Part shown: piece after piece, positions 35,346-43,890 of the stretch | How the letters are laid out: each line of letters begins with the position of its first letter | Position numbering within the stretch: the stretch's first letter is position 1 | Assembly (NCBI RefSeq): GCF_003491345.1 | Contig: NZ_CP025513.1 | Location: 124,001-188,000, forward strand | Origin: Neorhizobium sp. SOG26 | GTDB taxonomy: Bacteria; Pseudomonadota; Alphaproteobacteria; Rhizobiales; Rhizobiaceae | DNA length: 64,000 nt | Reading direction: 5' to 3' | Made by a program: the position numbers and the translations under genes | The notes under the pieces: generated by a model | Told to the model about the DNA's origin: nothing | Seen by the model: the letters and a program-made list of their open reading frames with translations, nothing else | The model's database searches: none

Positions 35346-36268
35346 TGGCTCGCCTCCTCGGTAGTGGCAGCAGTCTTGGCAGCACCGGCATTGCGGCGAT
35401 CGCTGCGACCGTAATAGGCCTCTATATAGCTCTGCCCGACGTTCAGGACCGAAGTGATGAGCAGGTACCAGATGACGGCGACCATCAGCATCGGGATGAT
35501 CTCGAACGTCCGGTTGTAGATCGACTGCACGGAGTAAAGCAGGTCGGCCATGGCGATGACGCTGACGAGCGAAGTTGCCTTGATCATGCTGATGAGCTGA
35601 TTGCCTGTCGGCGGCACGATGGACCGCATTGCCTGCGGAATGATGATCCGGCGCAGCGCGCGGCCCTTGGTCATGCCAAAAGCCTCAGCGGTTTCAGCCT
35701 GGCCGCGCTCGACCGAAAGCAGTCCGCCCCGGATGATCTCGGCCATGTACGCTGCTTCGTTGAGCGCGAGGCCGACGATGGCTGCGGTCATCGGTGTAAT
35801 GACGGAATTGGTATCCCAGCTCGCCAGCGTGGGGCCGAACGGGATTGCGATCGACAGCTGCGGAAACAGCGTCGACATATTGTACCAGAAGATCAACTGG
35901 ACAAGCAGCGGCGTGCCGCGGAAGAACCAGATGAACAGAGACGCAAAACCACTTGCCAGCCTGTCGTTCGACATGCGCATGATGGCAATGACGAGGCCAA
36001 GCGCGACACCCAGGATCATTGCGACGACGGTCAGGCCAAGGCTGACGTAGAGGCCGCTCAGCACGATCGGGTCAAAGAAATACTGAGCGACAACCGGCCA
36101 GCCGAAATTCTCGTTCTTGGCAACGATCCAGCCGAAATCGACAACTACAATCGCCACGATCAGCCAGAGTGCGAGGCGTCCAAACGGGAACGGCGCATGC
36201 GCCGTCGCTACGTCGCGGAACTCCGTAGCCCCCGAGGGGGCTACGCGTGGTGTGGCGTTTGAGCTCAT
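35342..36268 (-). CDS. Polar amino-acid ABC transporter permease
   Basis: Permease of 308 residues. After a 25-residue N-terminal tail there is a first membrane segment at about 28-48, a further set of helices from about 75, and the amino-acid permease signature [27 protein letters not shown] near 168-194. It is longer than HisM-type permeases because of the extra N-terminal helix, as in YecS/TcyB relatives. It overlaps both neighbours by four bases. Confidence 0.94.
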   Translation of the reverse strand: MSSNATPRVAPSGATEFRDVATAHAPFPFGRLALWLIVAIVVVDFGWIVAKNENFGWPVVAQYFFDPIVLSGLYVSLGLTVVAMILGVALGLVIAIMRMSNDRLASGFASLFIWFFRGTPLLVQLIFWYNMSTLFPQLSIAIPFGPTLASWDTNSVITPMTAAIVGLALNEAAYMAEIIRGGLLSVERGQAETAEAFGMTKGRALRRIIIPQAMRSIVPPTGNQLISMIKATSLVSVIAMADLLYSVQSIYNRTFEIIPMLMVAVIWYLLITSVLNVGQSYIEAYYGRSDRRNAGAAKTAATTEEASH

Positions 36269-37164
36269 TTCGGCAACTGCCCGCCGAGGTTGATGCCCGG
36301 GCTCTCCAGCATGTTGTTCTCAAGACCCCACTTCTTCATGATCTCGGCATAGGTGCCGTTTTCCATCAGAATCTTGATGCCGTCCAGAAGGACGGGGCCG
36401 AGCGGCGAACCCTTCGGCACAACGGCACCTTGGTAGAGGTTGTCAAAACCGTTCTTTTCGCCAACGCCGGTCAATTCCAGCTGCCCATTTGCCTGCGAAA
36501 CGAAGTAGGTCAGCGGGGCCTGCGAGGAGAAAAATGCATCTGCGCGCTTGGAGCGTACCGCGAGGATCGATGCAGGCTGGTCGGTGTATGACTGCACGAC
36601 GATGGCATCCTTGCCATCTGCCTTGCACTTTTCCGCCTGGGCCTGGATGACACGCTCCGCAGAGCCGCCGGCCATGACGGCGATGGTGTTGCCACAAGCA
36701 GTATCGAGCGAGGTGATGCCCTTCGGGTTACCCTTCTGCACGGCGAAAACCACGAATTCCTGAACCCAGTCGACGAAATCGTTGGCTTCTTCGCGGCTCT
36801 TGAAGTCGCCGATCGGGCCAAAGGCAAACTGGTAGCGGTTGGAGTTCACACCCGCCAGCAGAGCTGGCAGACCGCCAACCGTCGCATGGTCGATCTTCAC
36901 ACCCAGGACCTGTCCAAGCGCGTCCGTAAGGTCGGCGCTGGCCCCGGTCATCTCGGTGCCGGTCACGATTTCATAAGGAGGGAAAGAGCCGTTGTTGACG
37001 GAGGTCATCTTTCCGGCTGCCTTGATCTCCTCCGGCAGGCGATCATGCAGTTCCTTCACCATTTCAAGCTTGGCGGCTTCCTGCGCGCCAGCACTAATTG
37101 GGAGCACGACGCTAGCAAGAGCGGCGCCAACCAATGCGAGGGTTTTCAGTTTCGTGTGCGACAT
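36265..37164 (-). CDS. Polar amino-acid ABC transporter substrate-binding protein (family 3)
   Basis: Periplasmic receptor of about 299 residues. The second ATG (MSHTKLKTLALVG) is preferred because AAAGGGA directly abuts the first ATG at 37170 but is six bases from the second. The signal peptide ends near SAGAQEAA. Family-3 features include NNGSFPPYEIVTGTEMTGASADLTDALGQVLG. The stop overlaps the permease start, so translation is coupled and, unlike other operons here, there is no stem-loop between receptor and permease. Confidence 0.92.
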   Translation of the reverse strand: MSHTKLKTLALVGAALASVVLPISAGAQEAAKLEMVKELHDRLPEEIKAAGKMTSVNNGSFPPYEIVTGTEMTGASADLTDALGQVLGVKIDHATVGGLPALLAGVNSNRYQFAFGPIGDFKSREEANDFVDWVQEFVVFAVQKGNPKGITSLDTACGNTIAVMAGGSAERVIQAQAEKCKADGKDAIVVQSYTDQPASILAVRSKRADAFFSSQAPLTYFVSQANGQLELTGVGEKNGFDNLYQGAVVPKGSPLGPVLLDGIKILMENGTYAEIMKKWGLENNMLESPGINLGGQLPK

Positions 37165-37219
37165 TTTCATTCCCTTTGTTATACCGAATTCTAGGCTTCA
37201 GCGCCGGGCGGACTCACAT

Positions 37220-38191
37220 CTATCCGATCCGGCTTCCGTCAGTGTCGTAGGCAAAAAGCTCTTCCGGCGTCATATGACGCTTCATGATGCCCTGGACATG
37301 GAGTTCCCTGGCGAAATCATCGATCATCTTGCGGTTCACCGTGAAGCCGCTTGCATCCCAACCCTTCGGCAGGTCGCGGGCTGTCTTCAGCACCTCGTCA
37401 AACATCCACGGCGTGGTCTCGGCATATTTGCGGCGCTTCTCGGTCCACATCTTCTGTGACTCATCGATCAGGTGATTGAGCTCGGCGATCACCCATGGAT
37501 GAGCCGCGACAATGTCTGACTTGATGCCGATGAGGTGCATCCCCGGCACATAGCCAACATCATTGAAGTAACGCTGCTCCTCGCCCCGGAAGTCTGCCAG
37601 AACCTGCCGGAATGGGGAACCGGGCTCAAAGTAGCCGTTCGGCATGAACGGCGTGAAGATGGCATCCAGTTGCCCCTCCCGAAGGAGGTCCACCATCGGG
37701 CGCTCGCCGGGGCAAGCCTCGATCAGGCCGGGCTGGCCAAAACCATCGAGGCGATCGGTGATGGGATGGGCTTCAGTGAGGCGACCGGCAAACCACCTCG
37801 CGTCCTTCACCTCGACACCTTCGCGACGAATGGCAGCGCGAGTCCAGGTGTTGCCGCTATCGCGCCATCCGGTAACGCCGATGCGTTTCCCCTTGAGCTG
37901 GCCCAGCGTGGTGATGTCGCTGTCGACCATTGTCATGATGCAGCGATGGCGAAACCCGCGCATGATGAAATTGGGAATGCCGACGACGCTCTCGTCGCCA
38001 TCATGACGCATCTGCGTGTAGCGGCTGAAGGACATTTCGGCCGCTTGGTAGTCGGGGTCCGTCCCGAGATGCGAGATCAGCGTGCCAACGCGATCCACCT
38101 CCACCTCGAGCTTGTCCGACGTGACGTCGCCCAGCACGAGCGGCGTCATGTAGTCCCAGTCACGCAGTGCAATCTTCAGGCGCAATTTCAT
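37220..38191 (-). CDS. Dihydroxyphthalate decarboxylase-like protein with a periplasmic-binding-protein fold, no signal peptide
   Basis: Protein of 323 residues resembling 4,5-dihydroxyphthalate decarboxylase and the NMT1/THI5-like binding-protein fold: ALRDWDYMTPLVLGDV at the start, then VGIPNFIMRGFRH, LKGKRIGVTGWRDSGNTWTRAAIRREGV and AIFTPFMPNGYFEPGSPFR. The N-terminus (MKLRLKIALRDWDY) has no signal peptide, so it is cytoplasmic and is unlikely to be the transporter's receptor; a separate secreted receptor is encoded next to it. It is the first gene of the operon, divergent from a MocR regulator, and may decarboxylate the imported compound. The reaction is unproven. Confidence 0.75.
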   Translation of the reverse strand: MKLRLKIALRDWDYMTPLVLGDVTSDKLEVEVDRVGTLISHLGTDPDYQAAEMSFSRYTQMRHDGDESVVGIPNFIMRGFRHRCIMTMVDSDITTLGQLKGKRIGVTGWRDSGNTWTRAAIRREGVEVKDARWFAGRLTEAHPITDRLDGFGQPGLIEACPGERPMVDLLREGQLDAIFTPFMPNGYFEPGSPFRQVLADFRGEEQRYFNDVGYVPGMHLIGIKSDIVAAHPWVIAELNHLIDESQKMWTEKRRKYAETTPWMFDEVLKTARDLPKGWDASGFTVNRKMIDDFARELHVQGIMKRHMTPEELFAYDTDGSRIG

Positions 38192-38230
38192 CAGTCACTC
38201 TTCACAACAGGCTTGTTATCCGGAGGATAG

Positions 38231-38276
38231 AATGTTCAACTCTTCCTGATCAAATGTTATTACGTTATTGAACATT
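38231..38276. promoter_or_regulatory. Candidate MocR operator, AATGTTCAA-N28-TTGAACATT
   Basis: Two perfect 9-base inverted half-sites (38231-38239 and 38268-38276) in the divergent region between the decarboxylase-like gene and the MocR gene, with a third, partial copy (AATGTTAT) near 38253. MocR/PdxR regulators typically bind two or three spaced half-sites. The right half overlaps a possible TTG start of the regulator, favouring the ATG at 38292. Confidence 0.6.
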
Positions 38277-38291
38277 AAAGCTGGTGATGAA

Positions 38292-39632
38292 ATGAGCGAC
38301 GCCTTCACGTCGAGTTGGTTTGCCGAAAAAATAAGCGACCGCTCCATTCGCGGAATTGCATTGGAAACCAGGGGTTTAATTCGAGCCGGCGTGTTGCCGG
38401 TTGGCGCAAAGCTGCCCCCCATCCGCGATCTGGCTTTTATGCTGGGGGTTAGCCCTGCGACTATCTCGGAGGCTTGGAGCGAGCTGCGCCGGCAGAAGAT
38501 CATTACCGGCAGGGGACGCAATGGCACACGCGTAAGCGGCGATAGCTTCACCGCCAAGCCGGAAAGGCTCGCAAGTTCCGGCAACTACGGCGCAGGCGTA
38601 CTTGATCTGACGATGGCCGTTCCAGATCAGACGCTGCTTCCGCGACTTGACCAGGCACTCGTCTATGGCGCTTCAGTCAGTGACCTGAACAGTTATGAGC
38701 GCAGCCGCATCCTGCCGGAACTGGAGGCGCAGGTACGGCAAAGCTGGCCATACGAAGCGGAAGCATTCCTTGCCACCAACGGCGGATACAACGCGGTCTA
38801 TACGCTCATCCACGCGCTCGTTCCGCCCGGCGCCGCCGTGGCGATCGAGGAGCCGACCGGCATGCGTCTCCTCGACATCCTGGAGGATCACGGCGCGAAA
38901 ATCCTGCCGGTGCAATGCGATGAGCACGGGCCAAAGCCGGAGGCTCTCCGGCAGGCACTGCGGGAAAAGCCCGCAGCATTTCTTTTCCAGCCCGGGCTGC
39001 ATTCGGTAACCGGGCAGACCGTCTCGGCCGAACGCTTCCAGGAATTGGCGGACGAGCTACGGCACAGCGATGTGATGATCGTCGAGGATGACGGCGTCGG
39101 CGCCATTTGCGCAACGCCTCGACGGTCGCTCGGCACGGAGTTTCCGGATCGGCTCATCCACATCCTGTCCTATTCAAAGACATTGGGCCCGGACCTGCGC
39201 CTGGCGGTCTTGTCTAGCACACGCGCGATCATCGACCAGATCCAGTCCTATCGAAGCTTCAGTTCCGGCTGGACAAGCCGCATCCTGCAGGGTGCCGCAG
39301 CATGGATGCTGCGCGATCCGCACGTTGCCGAACAGCTGGAAAAGGCGCGCGCGATATATAAAGGCCGCCGCGACAGTCTCACAGACGCCCTTCATGCGCG
39401 TGGCCTGGAAGTACCGCAAGGCAGCGGGCTTTGCGCCTGGGTTCCCGTCGCGTCAGAACAGTTCGCCCTCGTGACACTTGCGGCACGCGGGATTGCCGTG
39501 CAGCCGGGGGCTAAGTTCGCACTGCAGCCGTACAATCATCTGCGTGTATCGACGAGTACGCTCACCGACCGTTGCGAAGAGGTCGCCGATGCTCTGGCCT
39601 TAGCCGCCGATCCCGGCGACTTTGGCCATTGA
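38292..39632 (+). CDS. MocR family regulator (GntR winged helix fused to class I aminotransferase-like domain)
   Basis: Chimeric PLP-dependent transcription factor of 446 residues. The winged helix occupies about residues 15-85 (PPIRDLAFMLGVSPATISEAWSELRRQKIITGRGRNGTRV). An aminotransferase-like effector domain covers the rest, with the Schiff-base lysine K296 in SYSKTLGPDLRLAV. Such regulators sense PLP or an amine/amino acid through PLP chemistry. It is divergent from the decarboxylase/ABC/M20 operon and is its probable regulator. An in-frame TTG at 38268 lies inside the operator half-site and is not used here. Confidence 0.9.
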   Translation: MSDAFTSSWFAEKISDRSIRGIALETRGLIRAGVLPVGAKLPPIRDLAFMLGVSPATISEAWSELRRQKIITGRGRNGTRVSGDSFTAKPERLASSGNYGAGVLDLTMAVPDQTLLPRLDQALVYGASVSDLNSYERSRILPELEAQVRQSWPYEAEAFLATNGGYNAVYTLIHALVPPGAAVAIEEPTGMRLLDILEDHGAKILPVQCDEHGPKPEALRQALREKPAAFLFQPGLHSVTGQTVSAERFQELADELRHSDVMIVEDDGVGAICATPRRSLGTEFPDRLIHILSYSKTLGPDLRLAVLSSTRAIIDQIQSYRSFSSGWTSRILQGAAAWMLRDPHVAEQLEKARAIYKGRRDSLTDALHARGLEVPQGSGLCAWVPVASEQFALVTLAARGIAVQPGAKFALQPYNHLRVSTSTLTDRCEEVADALALAADPGDFGH

Positions 39633-39646
39633 GAACAACTACCGGT

Positions 39647-40723
39647 TCACGCTTGTGGAGCGAGTGGATTCGCGCGAACCCCGCTGCTGTCGAAGACGTG
39701 GATCTGCGTTGACGGGAAGGCAACATGGACCGTCGGACCGGCTGACAAGGCGGCCCGATCAGTCGTGAAGACCTTGAATGCCAACCCATGCAGCGAGAGG
39801 TGGAGGATAATTCCAAAGCCAGTAGGCTCCACGAGGTCGACGGTAGCCGCCATGCCCTCCCCTTCTGCGGCGAGTACCACGTGCTCGGGACGGATACCAA
39901 CCGTCACCTTCGCTCCATCGTCTAACGCGAGCGCGCCCGGCAGGGTAACGACCGTTCTGTCCGCCAGGGTAACGCTGCCGCCGGCGTAGGTCGCTTCCAG
40001 GAAGTTCATTCCTGGGGAGCCGATGAAGCCGGCAACGAACATGTTGGCCGGACGATCATAGAGTTCCAGCGGCGCGCCCACTTGCTGCACCACCCCTCCA
40101 TGCATGGCAACAATCCGGTCCGCCAGCGTCATCGCTTCGATCTGGTCATGGGTCACGTAGATCGAGGTGGCCTTGAGTTCGCCGTGCATCTTTTTGATCT
40201 CGGCGCGCATCTGTTCGCGCAGGCGCGCGTCGAGGTTCGACAATGGCTCGTCGAACAGAAACGCTTTCGGCTGCCGCACGATCGCACGCCCCATGGCAAC
40301 GCGTTGCCGCTGACCGCCGGACAATGCGCGTGGTCGGCGATCGAGCAGTGCTTCGAGACCGAGCTTGGAGGCCGCGCCGGCCACCGCCGCGGTGATCTTC
40401 TCCTTGGCCGCCTTACGCAGTTTGAGGCTGTAGCTCATGTTCGCGGCGACGTTCATGTGCGGATAGAGCGCGTAGGACTGGAACACCATCGCGATGTCGC
40501 GGTCTTTCGGATGCAGTTCATTCACCCGCTTTCCGTCGATGCGCATCTCGCCCGCGGTGACGCCCTCCAAGCCCGCAATCATGCGCAACAACGTCGACTT
40601 CCCGCAGCCGGACGGGCCGACGAGAACGACGAACTCGCCGTCCTTGATCTTCAGGTCGATGTCATGCAGCACCTGCACATGGCCGTATGCCTTCTTGACG
40701 TTCTGGATATCGATCGATGCCAT
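39647..40723 (-). CDS. Carbohydrate ABC transporter ATP-binding protein (UgpC/MalK-like)
   Basis: ATPase of 358 residues. Walker A GPSGCGKST is at 36-44, signature LSGGQRQR at 134-141 and Walker B FLFDEP at 155-160. The C-terminal TOBE regulatory domain (about 235-350) is typical of CUT1 sugar importers. Such ATPases are often shared between several sugar importers, so it could also serve the first sugar operon, where no ATPase is visible. It is the last gene of its operon and converges with the MocR gene 14 bases away. Confidence 0.95.
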   Translation of the reverse strand: MASIDIQNVKKAYGHVQVLHDIDLKIKDGEFVVLVGPSGCGKSTLLRMIAGLEGVTAGEMRIDGKRVNELHPKDRDIAMVFQSYALYPHMNVAANMSYSLKLRKAAKEKITAAVAGAASKLGLEALLDRRPRALSGGQRQRVAMGRAIVRQPKAFLFDEPLSNLDARLREQMRAEIKKMHGELKATSIYVTHDQIEAMTLADRIVAMHGGVVQQVGAPLELYDRPANMFVAGFIGSPGMNFLEATYAGGSVTLADRTVVTLPGALALDDGAKVTVGIRPEHVVLAAEGEGMAATVDLVEPTGFGIILHLSLHGLAFKVFTTDRAALSAGPTVHVAFPSTQIHVFDSSGVRANPLAPQA

Positions 40724-40727
40724 GTGT

Positions 40728-41567
40728 TTACCCTTTGACCGCGCCGGCCGTCAGGCCCTGGACGAGGTAGCGCTGGATGAGCAGGAAGAAGAGAGCGGCC
40801 GGGATGAGCGCAAGAATGCCCGCGGCCATCATCTGCCCGAAGTCAACCGAGAATTTTGAGACGAAGGTCAGCAAGCCGACCGGGAATGTGGCGGCGTTGT
40901 TGCCGTTGATCAGCATCAGCGCGAACAGGAGCTCGCTCCAGGCCGCGGTGAAGACAAAGCCAAGCGTGGCGGCGATCCCGGGAAGCGTCAAAGGCAGGAT
41001 GATTTCGCGGAAAGCCATGAACTTGGTGGCGCCATCGATAATCGCGGCTTCCTCCAGATCCTTCGGAATTGCGTCGAAGAAGGACTGCATCAGGAAGGTT
41101 GCAAACGGCACGTTGAACGCAGTGTAGACCACGATCAGCCCGGTCAGGCTGTTCGTCAGCCCCAACGGCGTGAGGATCTTGAAGATCGGCGCCACCAGCA
41201 TGACCAGCGGAAACATCTGCGTCAGCAGCATCAGCGCCACGATCCAATACTTGGCGCGGAAATGGAAGCGAGAGAGCGCGTAACCGGACAAGGAGGCGCA
41301 GATCGTCACGATGACGGCGGTGGAGCCGGAAACGATCAGGCTGTTCTTGAAGAAGGTCGGGAAGGCGCTGTGCTGCAGCACGAAGGCGTAGTGCTCCCAC
41401 GTTGTCTGCGAAGGCCACATGCGCACGCCCTCGGAATAAAGCAGGGAATTCGGCGTGACCGATACTTTCAGCAACCAGAACAGCGGGAAGAGCGCAAAGA
41501 TGACGTAGGCAAGCAGCGCCAGGCGGTGCGCGACGGTCGGAAGAAGCGATGTTTTCATTACCCTCAT
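40728..41567 (-). CDS. Carbohydrate ABC transporter permease (MalG-like)
   Basis: Permease of 279 residues, six hydrophobic segments, coupling motif IPKDLEEAAIIDGATKFMAFREIILPL near 155-180. Two start codons are possible: ATG 41567 (ATGA overlap with the previous stop) or ATG 41558 (MKTSLLPT), which has better ribosome-binding-site spacing. It lies four bases ahead of the ATPase gene. Confidence 0.94.
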   Translation of the reverse strand: MRVMKTSLLPTVAHRLALLAYVIFALFPLFWLLKVSVTPNSLLYSEGVRMWPSQTTWEHYAFVLQHSAFPTFFKNSLIVSGSTAVIVTICASLSGYALSRFHFRAKYWIVALMLLTQMFPLVMLVAPIFKILTPLGLTNSLTGLIVVYTAFNVPFATFLMQSFFDAIPKDLEEAAIIDGATKFMAFREIILPLTLPGIAATLGFVFTAAWSELLFALMLINGNNAATFPVGLLTFVSKFSVDFGQMMAAGILALIPAALFFLLIQRYLVQGLTAGAVKG

Positions 41568-42499
41568 CCCTTGTTCAGCAAAGTCTGCCGCAGCAGGATG
41601 ATCAACAGCGAATAGGCCAGCAGCAGCACGAGCAGCACCAGTGCGATCGCCGAGGCATAACCAAAGTCGAGCGCCTTGAAGGCCTGAGTGAAGATATAGC
41701 TGGCAACGATCTGGGTTCTATCGGCCGGACCGCCACCCGTCATGACAACGATGAGGTCGGCGAAGTTGGAGACCCAGACCGTGCGAAGAAGCACCGTGAT
41801 GGCGATGGTCGGCGCGAGGAACGGCAGCGTGATCGACCAGAATCGCTGGAACCACGAGGCGCCATCGATCGAAGCCGCTTCATAAAGATCGCGCGGGATG
41901 GATTGGAGCGCTGCGAGAAGCGTGATCGCGAAGAACGGGATACCCCACCAGACGTTGGCGATAATCGGTCCCCACATCGCATATTGCGGATCTGAAAGGA
42001 TGTTGCCGGGCTGGCTCATCAGGCCGAGACCGTAAAGCCAGTGCGGGAGCGGCCCGATCACTGGGTTAAACAGCCAGGCCCAGTTGAGACCGCCGAGAAA
42101 GGACGGCACGGCCCATGGCAGAAACACCAATGCCTGGACGATGCCGCGGCCCATGAACGGCTTGTCGAGCAGAAGCGCCAGGATGAGCCCGAATACGAAC
42201 TGGAGGAACACGGAGGCGCCGGTCCACCACAGTGTGTTCTTCAGCGCGGTGTAAAAAGCCTTGTCCTTCGACAGGGTTTCGAAATGTTCAAGCCCGATGA
42301 ACCCGCCGGAGAACGGATTGAGCAGTTGGATGTCGCGAAATGCGTAAGAGATGCCAACGACGAGCGGCACCAGCATGACAACGATGATGAGGATCAGCGC
42401 TGGCGCGCTGTACAGATAAGGCTCCGAGGCATCGGCAAGGCGCTTTTGCCACGGCCTGCGATCCTGGCGACGCGCATGGGCGTCGGCGGTCATGGACAT
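41564..42499 (-). CDS. Carbohydrate ABC transporter permease (MalF-like)
   Basis: Permease of 311 residues with an N-terminal membrane helix (about 30-55), a further five helices, and the coupling motif SIPRDLYEAASIDGASWFQRFWSITLPF near 200-228. It follows the binding-protein gene after a 96-base gap with a strong stem-loop, and overlaps the MalG-like gene by four bases. Confidence 0.94.
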   Translation of the reverse strand: MSMTADAHARRQDRRPWQKRLADASEPYLYSAPALILIIVVMLVPLVVGISYAFRDIQLLNPFSGGFIGLEHFETLSKDKAFYTALKNTLWWTGASVFLQFVFGLILALLLDKPFMGRGIVQALVFLPWAVPSFLGGLNWAWLFNPVIGPLPHWLYGLGLMSQPGNILSDPQYAMWGPIIANVWWGIPFFAITLLAALQSIPRDLYEAASIDGASWFQRFWSITLPFLAPTIAITVLLRTVWVSNFADLIVVMTGGGPADRTQIVASYIFTQAFKALDFGYASAIALVLLVLLLAYSLLIILLRQTLLNKG

Positions 42500-42557
42500 C
42501 GGACAGTATCCTGTTCGCGGCGCAGTCCTGCGCCGTCATTGCATCACGGAAGGAGTG

Positions 42558-42587
42558 GTGGCGGCGCGGGCATGGCCGCACCGCCAC
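42558..42587 (-). promoter_or_regulatory. Intercistronic stem-loop between binding-protein and permease genes
   Basis: GTGGCGG (42558-42564) pairs with CCGCCAC (42581-42587), with additional GCGG/CCGC pairing inside. It begins nine bases after the binding-protein stop and has no T-run. Confidence 0.6.
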
Positions 42588-42595
42588 TGCATCGA

Positions 42596-43858
42596 CTACT
42601 TCTTGGAAAGGTTCTTCTTCTGAGCCTTGGTCAGGTAGTCTGCCCACTGGTCAGCCAGTTCCTTGGCGGAAATGTCGCCCAGCAAGGCCTGCTGCGACGT
42701 CTTGATCGCAAGCGAATCCTTGAAGAAGGCGAACTCCTCAAGGAAGGTCGGCATGACGGTCGGAACGGTATCCTTGTCGGCCAGTTCCTGGAACCAGCCC
42801 TTGAACTGGTCACCGGCGTAGAACGGATCCTTCTCAGCGGCTGTGTAAGCCGGCAGTGCCCCGATCCGCTTGTTCCACTCGATATTGCCTTCAGGGCTCT
42901 CCAGCGTTTCGATCAGCTTCCAGGATAGATCCTTGTTCTTGCTGCTGGCGAACATCGACCAGCCAGCATAACCGATCGTCGGATAAGACTTGCCGGTTGG
43001 GCCCTTCGGCAGCGGAGCGACGCCGAAATCTTCCGGCTTCATGCGTTCGGCTACGGCAATCAGTGCATCGGGATCCTGATCGAGGAAGGCACAGGTGCCG
43101 GAATAGAAGCCGGCAACGACCTCGTTGAAGCCCCAGTTGACGCTGTCCTTCGGCGCCAGGCCCTTCTTGTAGAGATCGACCATCCACTCGATACCCTTGG
43201 CCCAGCCTTCGCTGTTCATGGTCGAGGTGCCGTCTTCGGTGAAGTACTTGTTGTCGCCGGCCATGGAGGCAGCAAAGATCATCCAGCCATTGAGACCGCC
43301 CGGTCCACCGCGCATGCAGTAACCATACTTGCCGGGCAGCTTGGACACGGCTTCCGATGCCTTGACGAACTCGTCCATCGTCTTTGGCGGTTCGGAAACA
43401 CCGGCTTCACTCAGGAGCTTCTTGTTGTAGAACATTGCGCGGAGATAGAAGCCGTAGGGCAGCATATAAGCGGTGTTCTTGACGTCGCGGCCAAGTTCAA
43501 GCGCGCGAGGGGTCAAGCCTGCGGTGTGCTCCCACTTTTCGAGGTAGGGCTCAAGGCTCTCAAGCATGCCGTTGTTGCCATAGAGCGAAAGCCAGGTGTC
43601 CGGCATTTCCATCACGTCCGGCGTATCCCCGGCCGAGACCATCGTCGCGAACTTCTGGAACGCTTCGTTCCAGGGAAGCGAGATGATCTCCACCTTCGTG
43701 CCTGGATTGGCCGCCTCGAACTTGCCGACCAGCGACTTTAGCGTTTCCGTACGCTCGGGGCTGGTGATGACTTCGACCAGCTTCAGCGTCGTGTCCGCCA
43801 TGGCGCTGCCCGCCATCATCGCGGCGAATAATGCGGCTGTTATGAGTGTTTTCTTCAT
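42596..43858 (-). CDS. Carbohydrate ABC transporter substrate-binding protein (family 1)
   Basis: Periplasmic receptor of 420 residues. The signal peptide ends near GSAMADTTLK. Family-1 features are LVEVITSPERTETLKSLVGKFEAANPG at the start and PDVMEMPDTWLSLYGNNGMLE. The sugar is unknown. The gene follows a PLP lyase gene after a 32-base gap, an unusual partner for a sugar receptor. Confidence 0.93.
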   Translation of the reverse strand: MKKTLITAALFAAMMAGSAMADTTLKLVEVITSPERTETLKSLVGKFEAANPGTKVEIISLPWNEAFQKFATMVSAGDTPDVMEMPDTWLSLYGNNGMLESLEPYLEKWEHTAGLTPRALELGRDVKNTAYMLPYGFYLRAMFYNKKLLSEAGVSEPPKTMDEFVKASEAVSKLPGKYGYCMRGGPGGLNGWMIFAASMAGDNKYFTEDGTSTMNSEGWAKGIEWMVDLYKKGLAPKDSVNWGFNEVVAGFYSGTCAFLDQDPDALIAVAERMKPEDFGVAPLPKGPTGKSYPTIGYAGWSMFASSKNKDLSWKLIETLESPEGNIEWNKRIGALPAYTAAEKDPFYAGDQFKGWFQELADKDTVPTVMPTFLEEFAFFKDSLAIKTSQQALLGDISAKELADQWADYLTKAQKKNLSKK

Positions 43859-43890
43859 TGTCCTGTTCCCGGTTGTTTATCGTTGATGCA

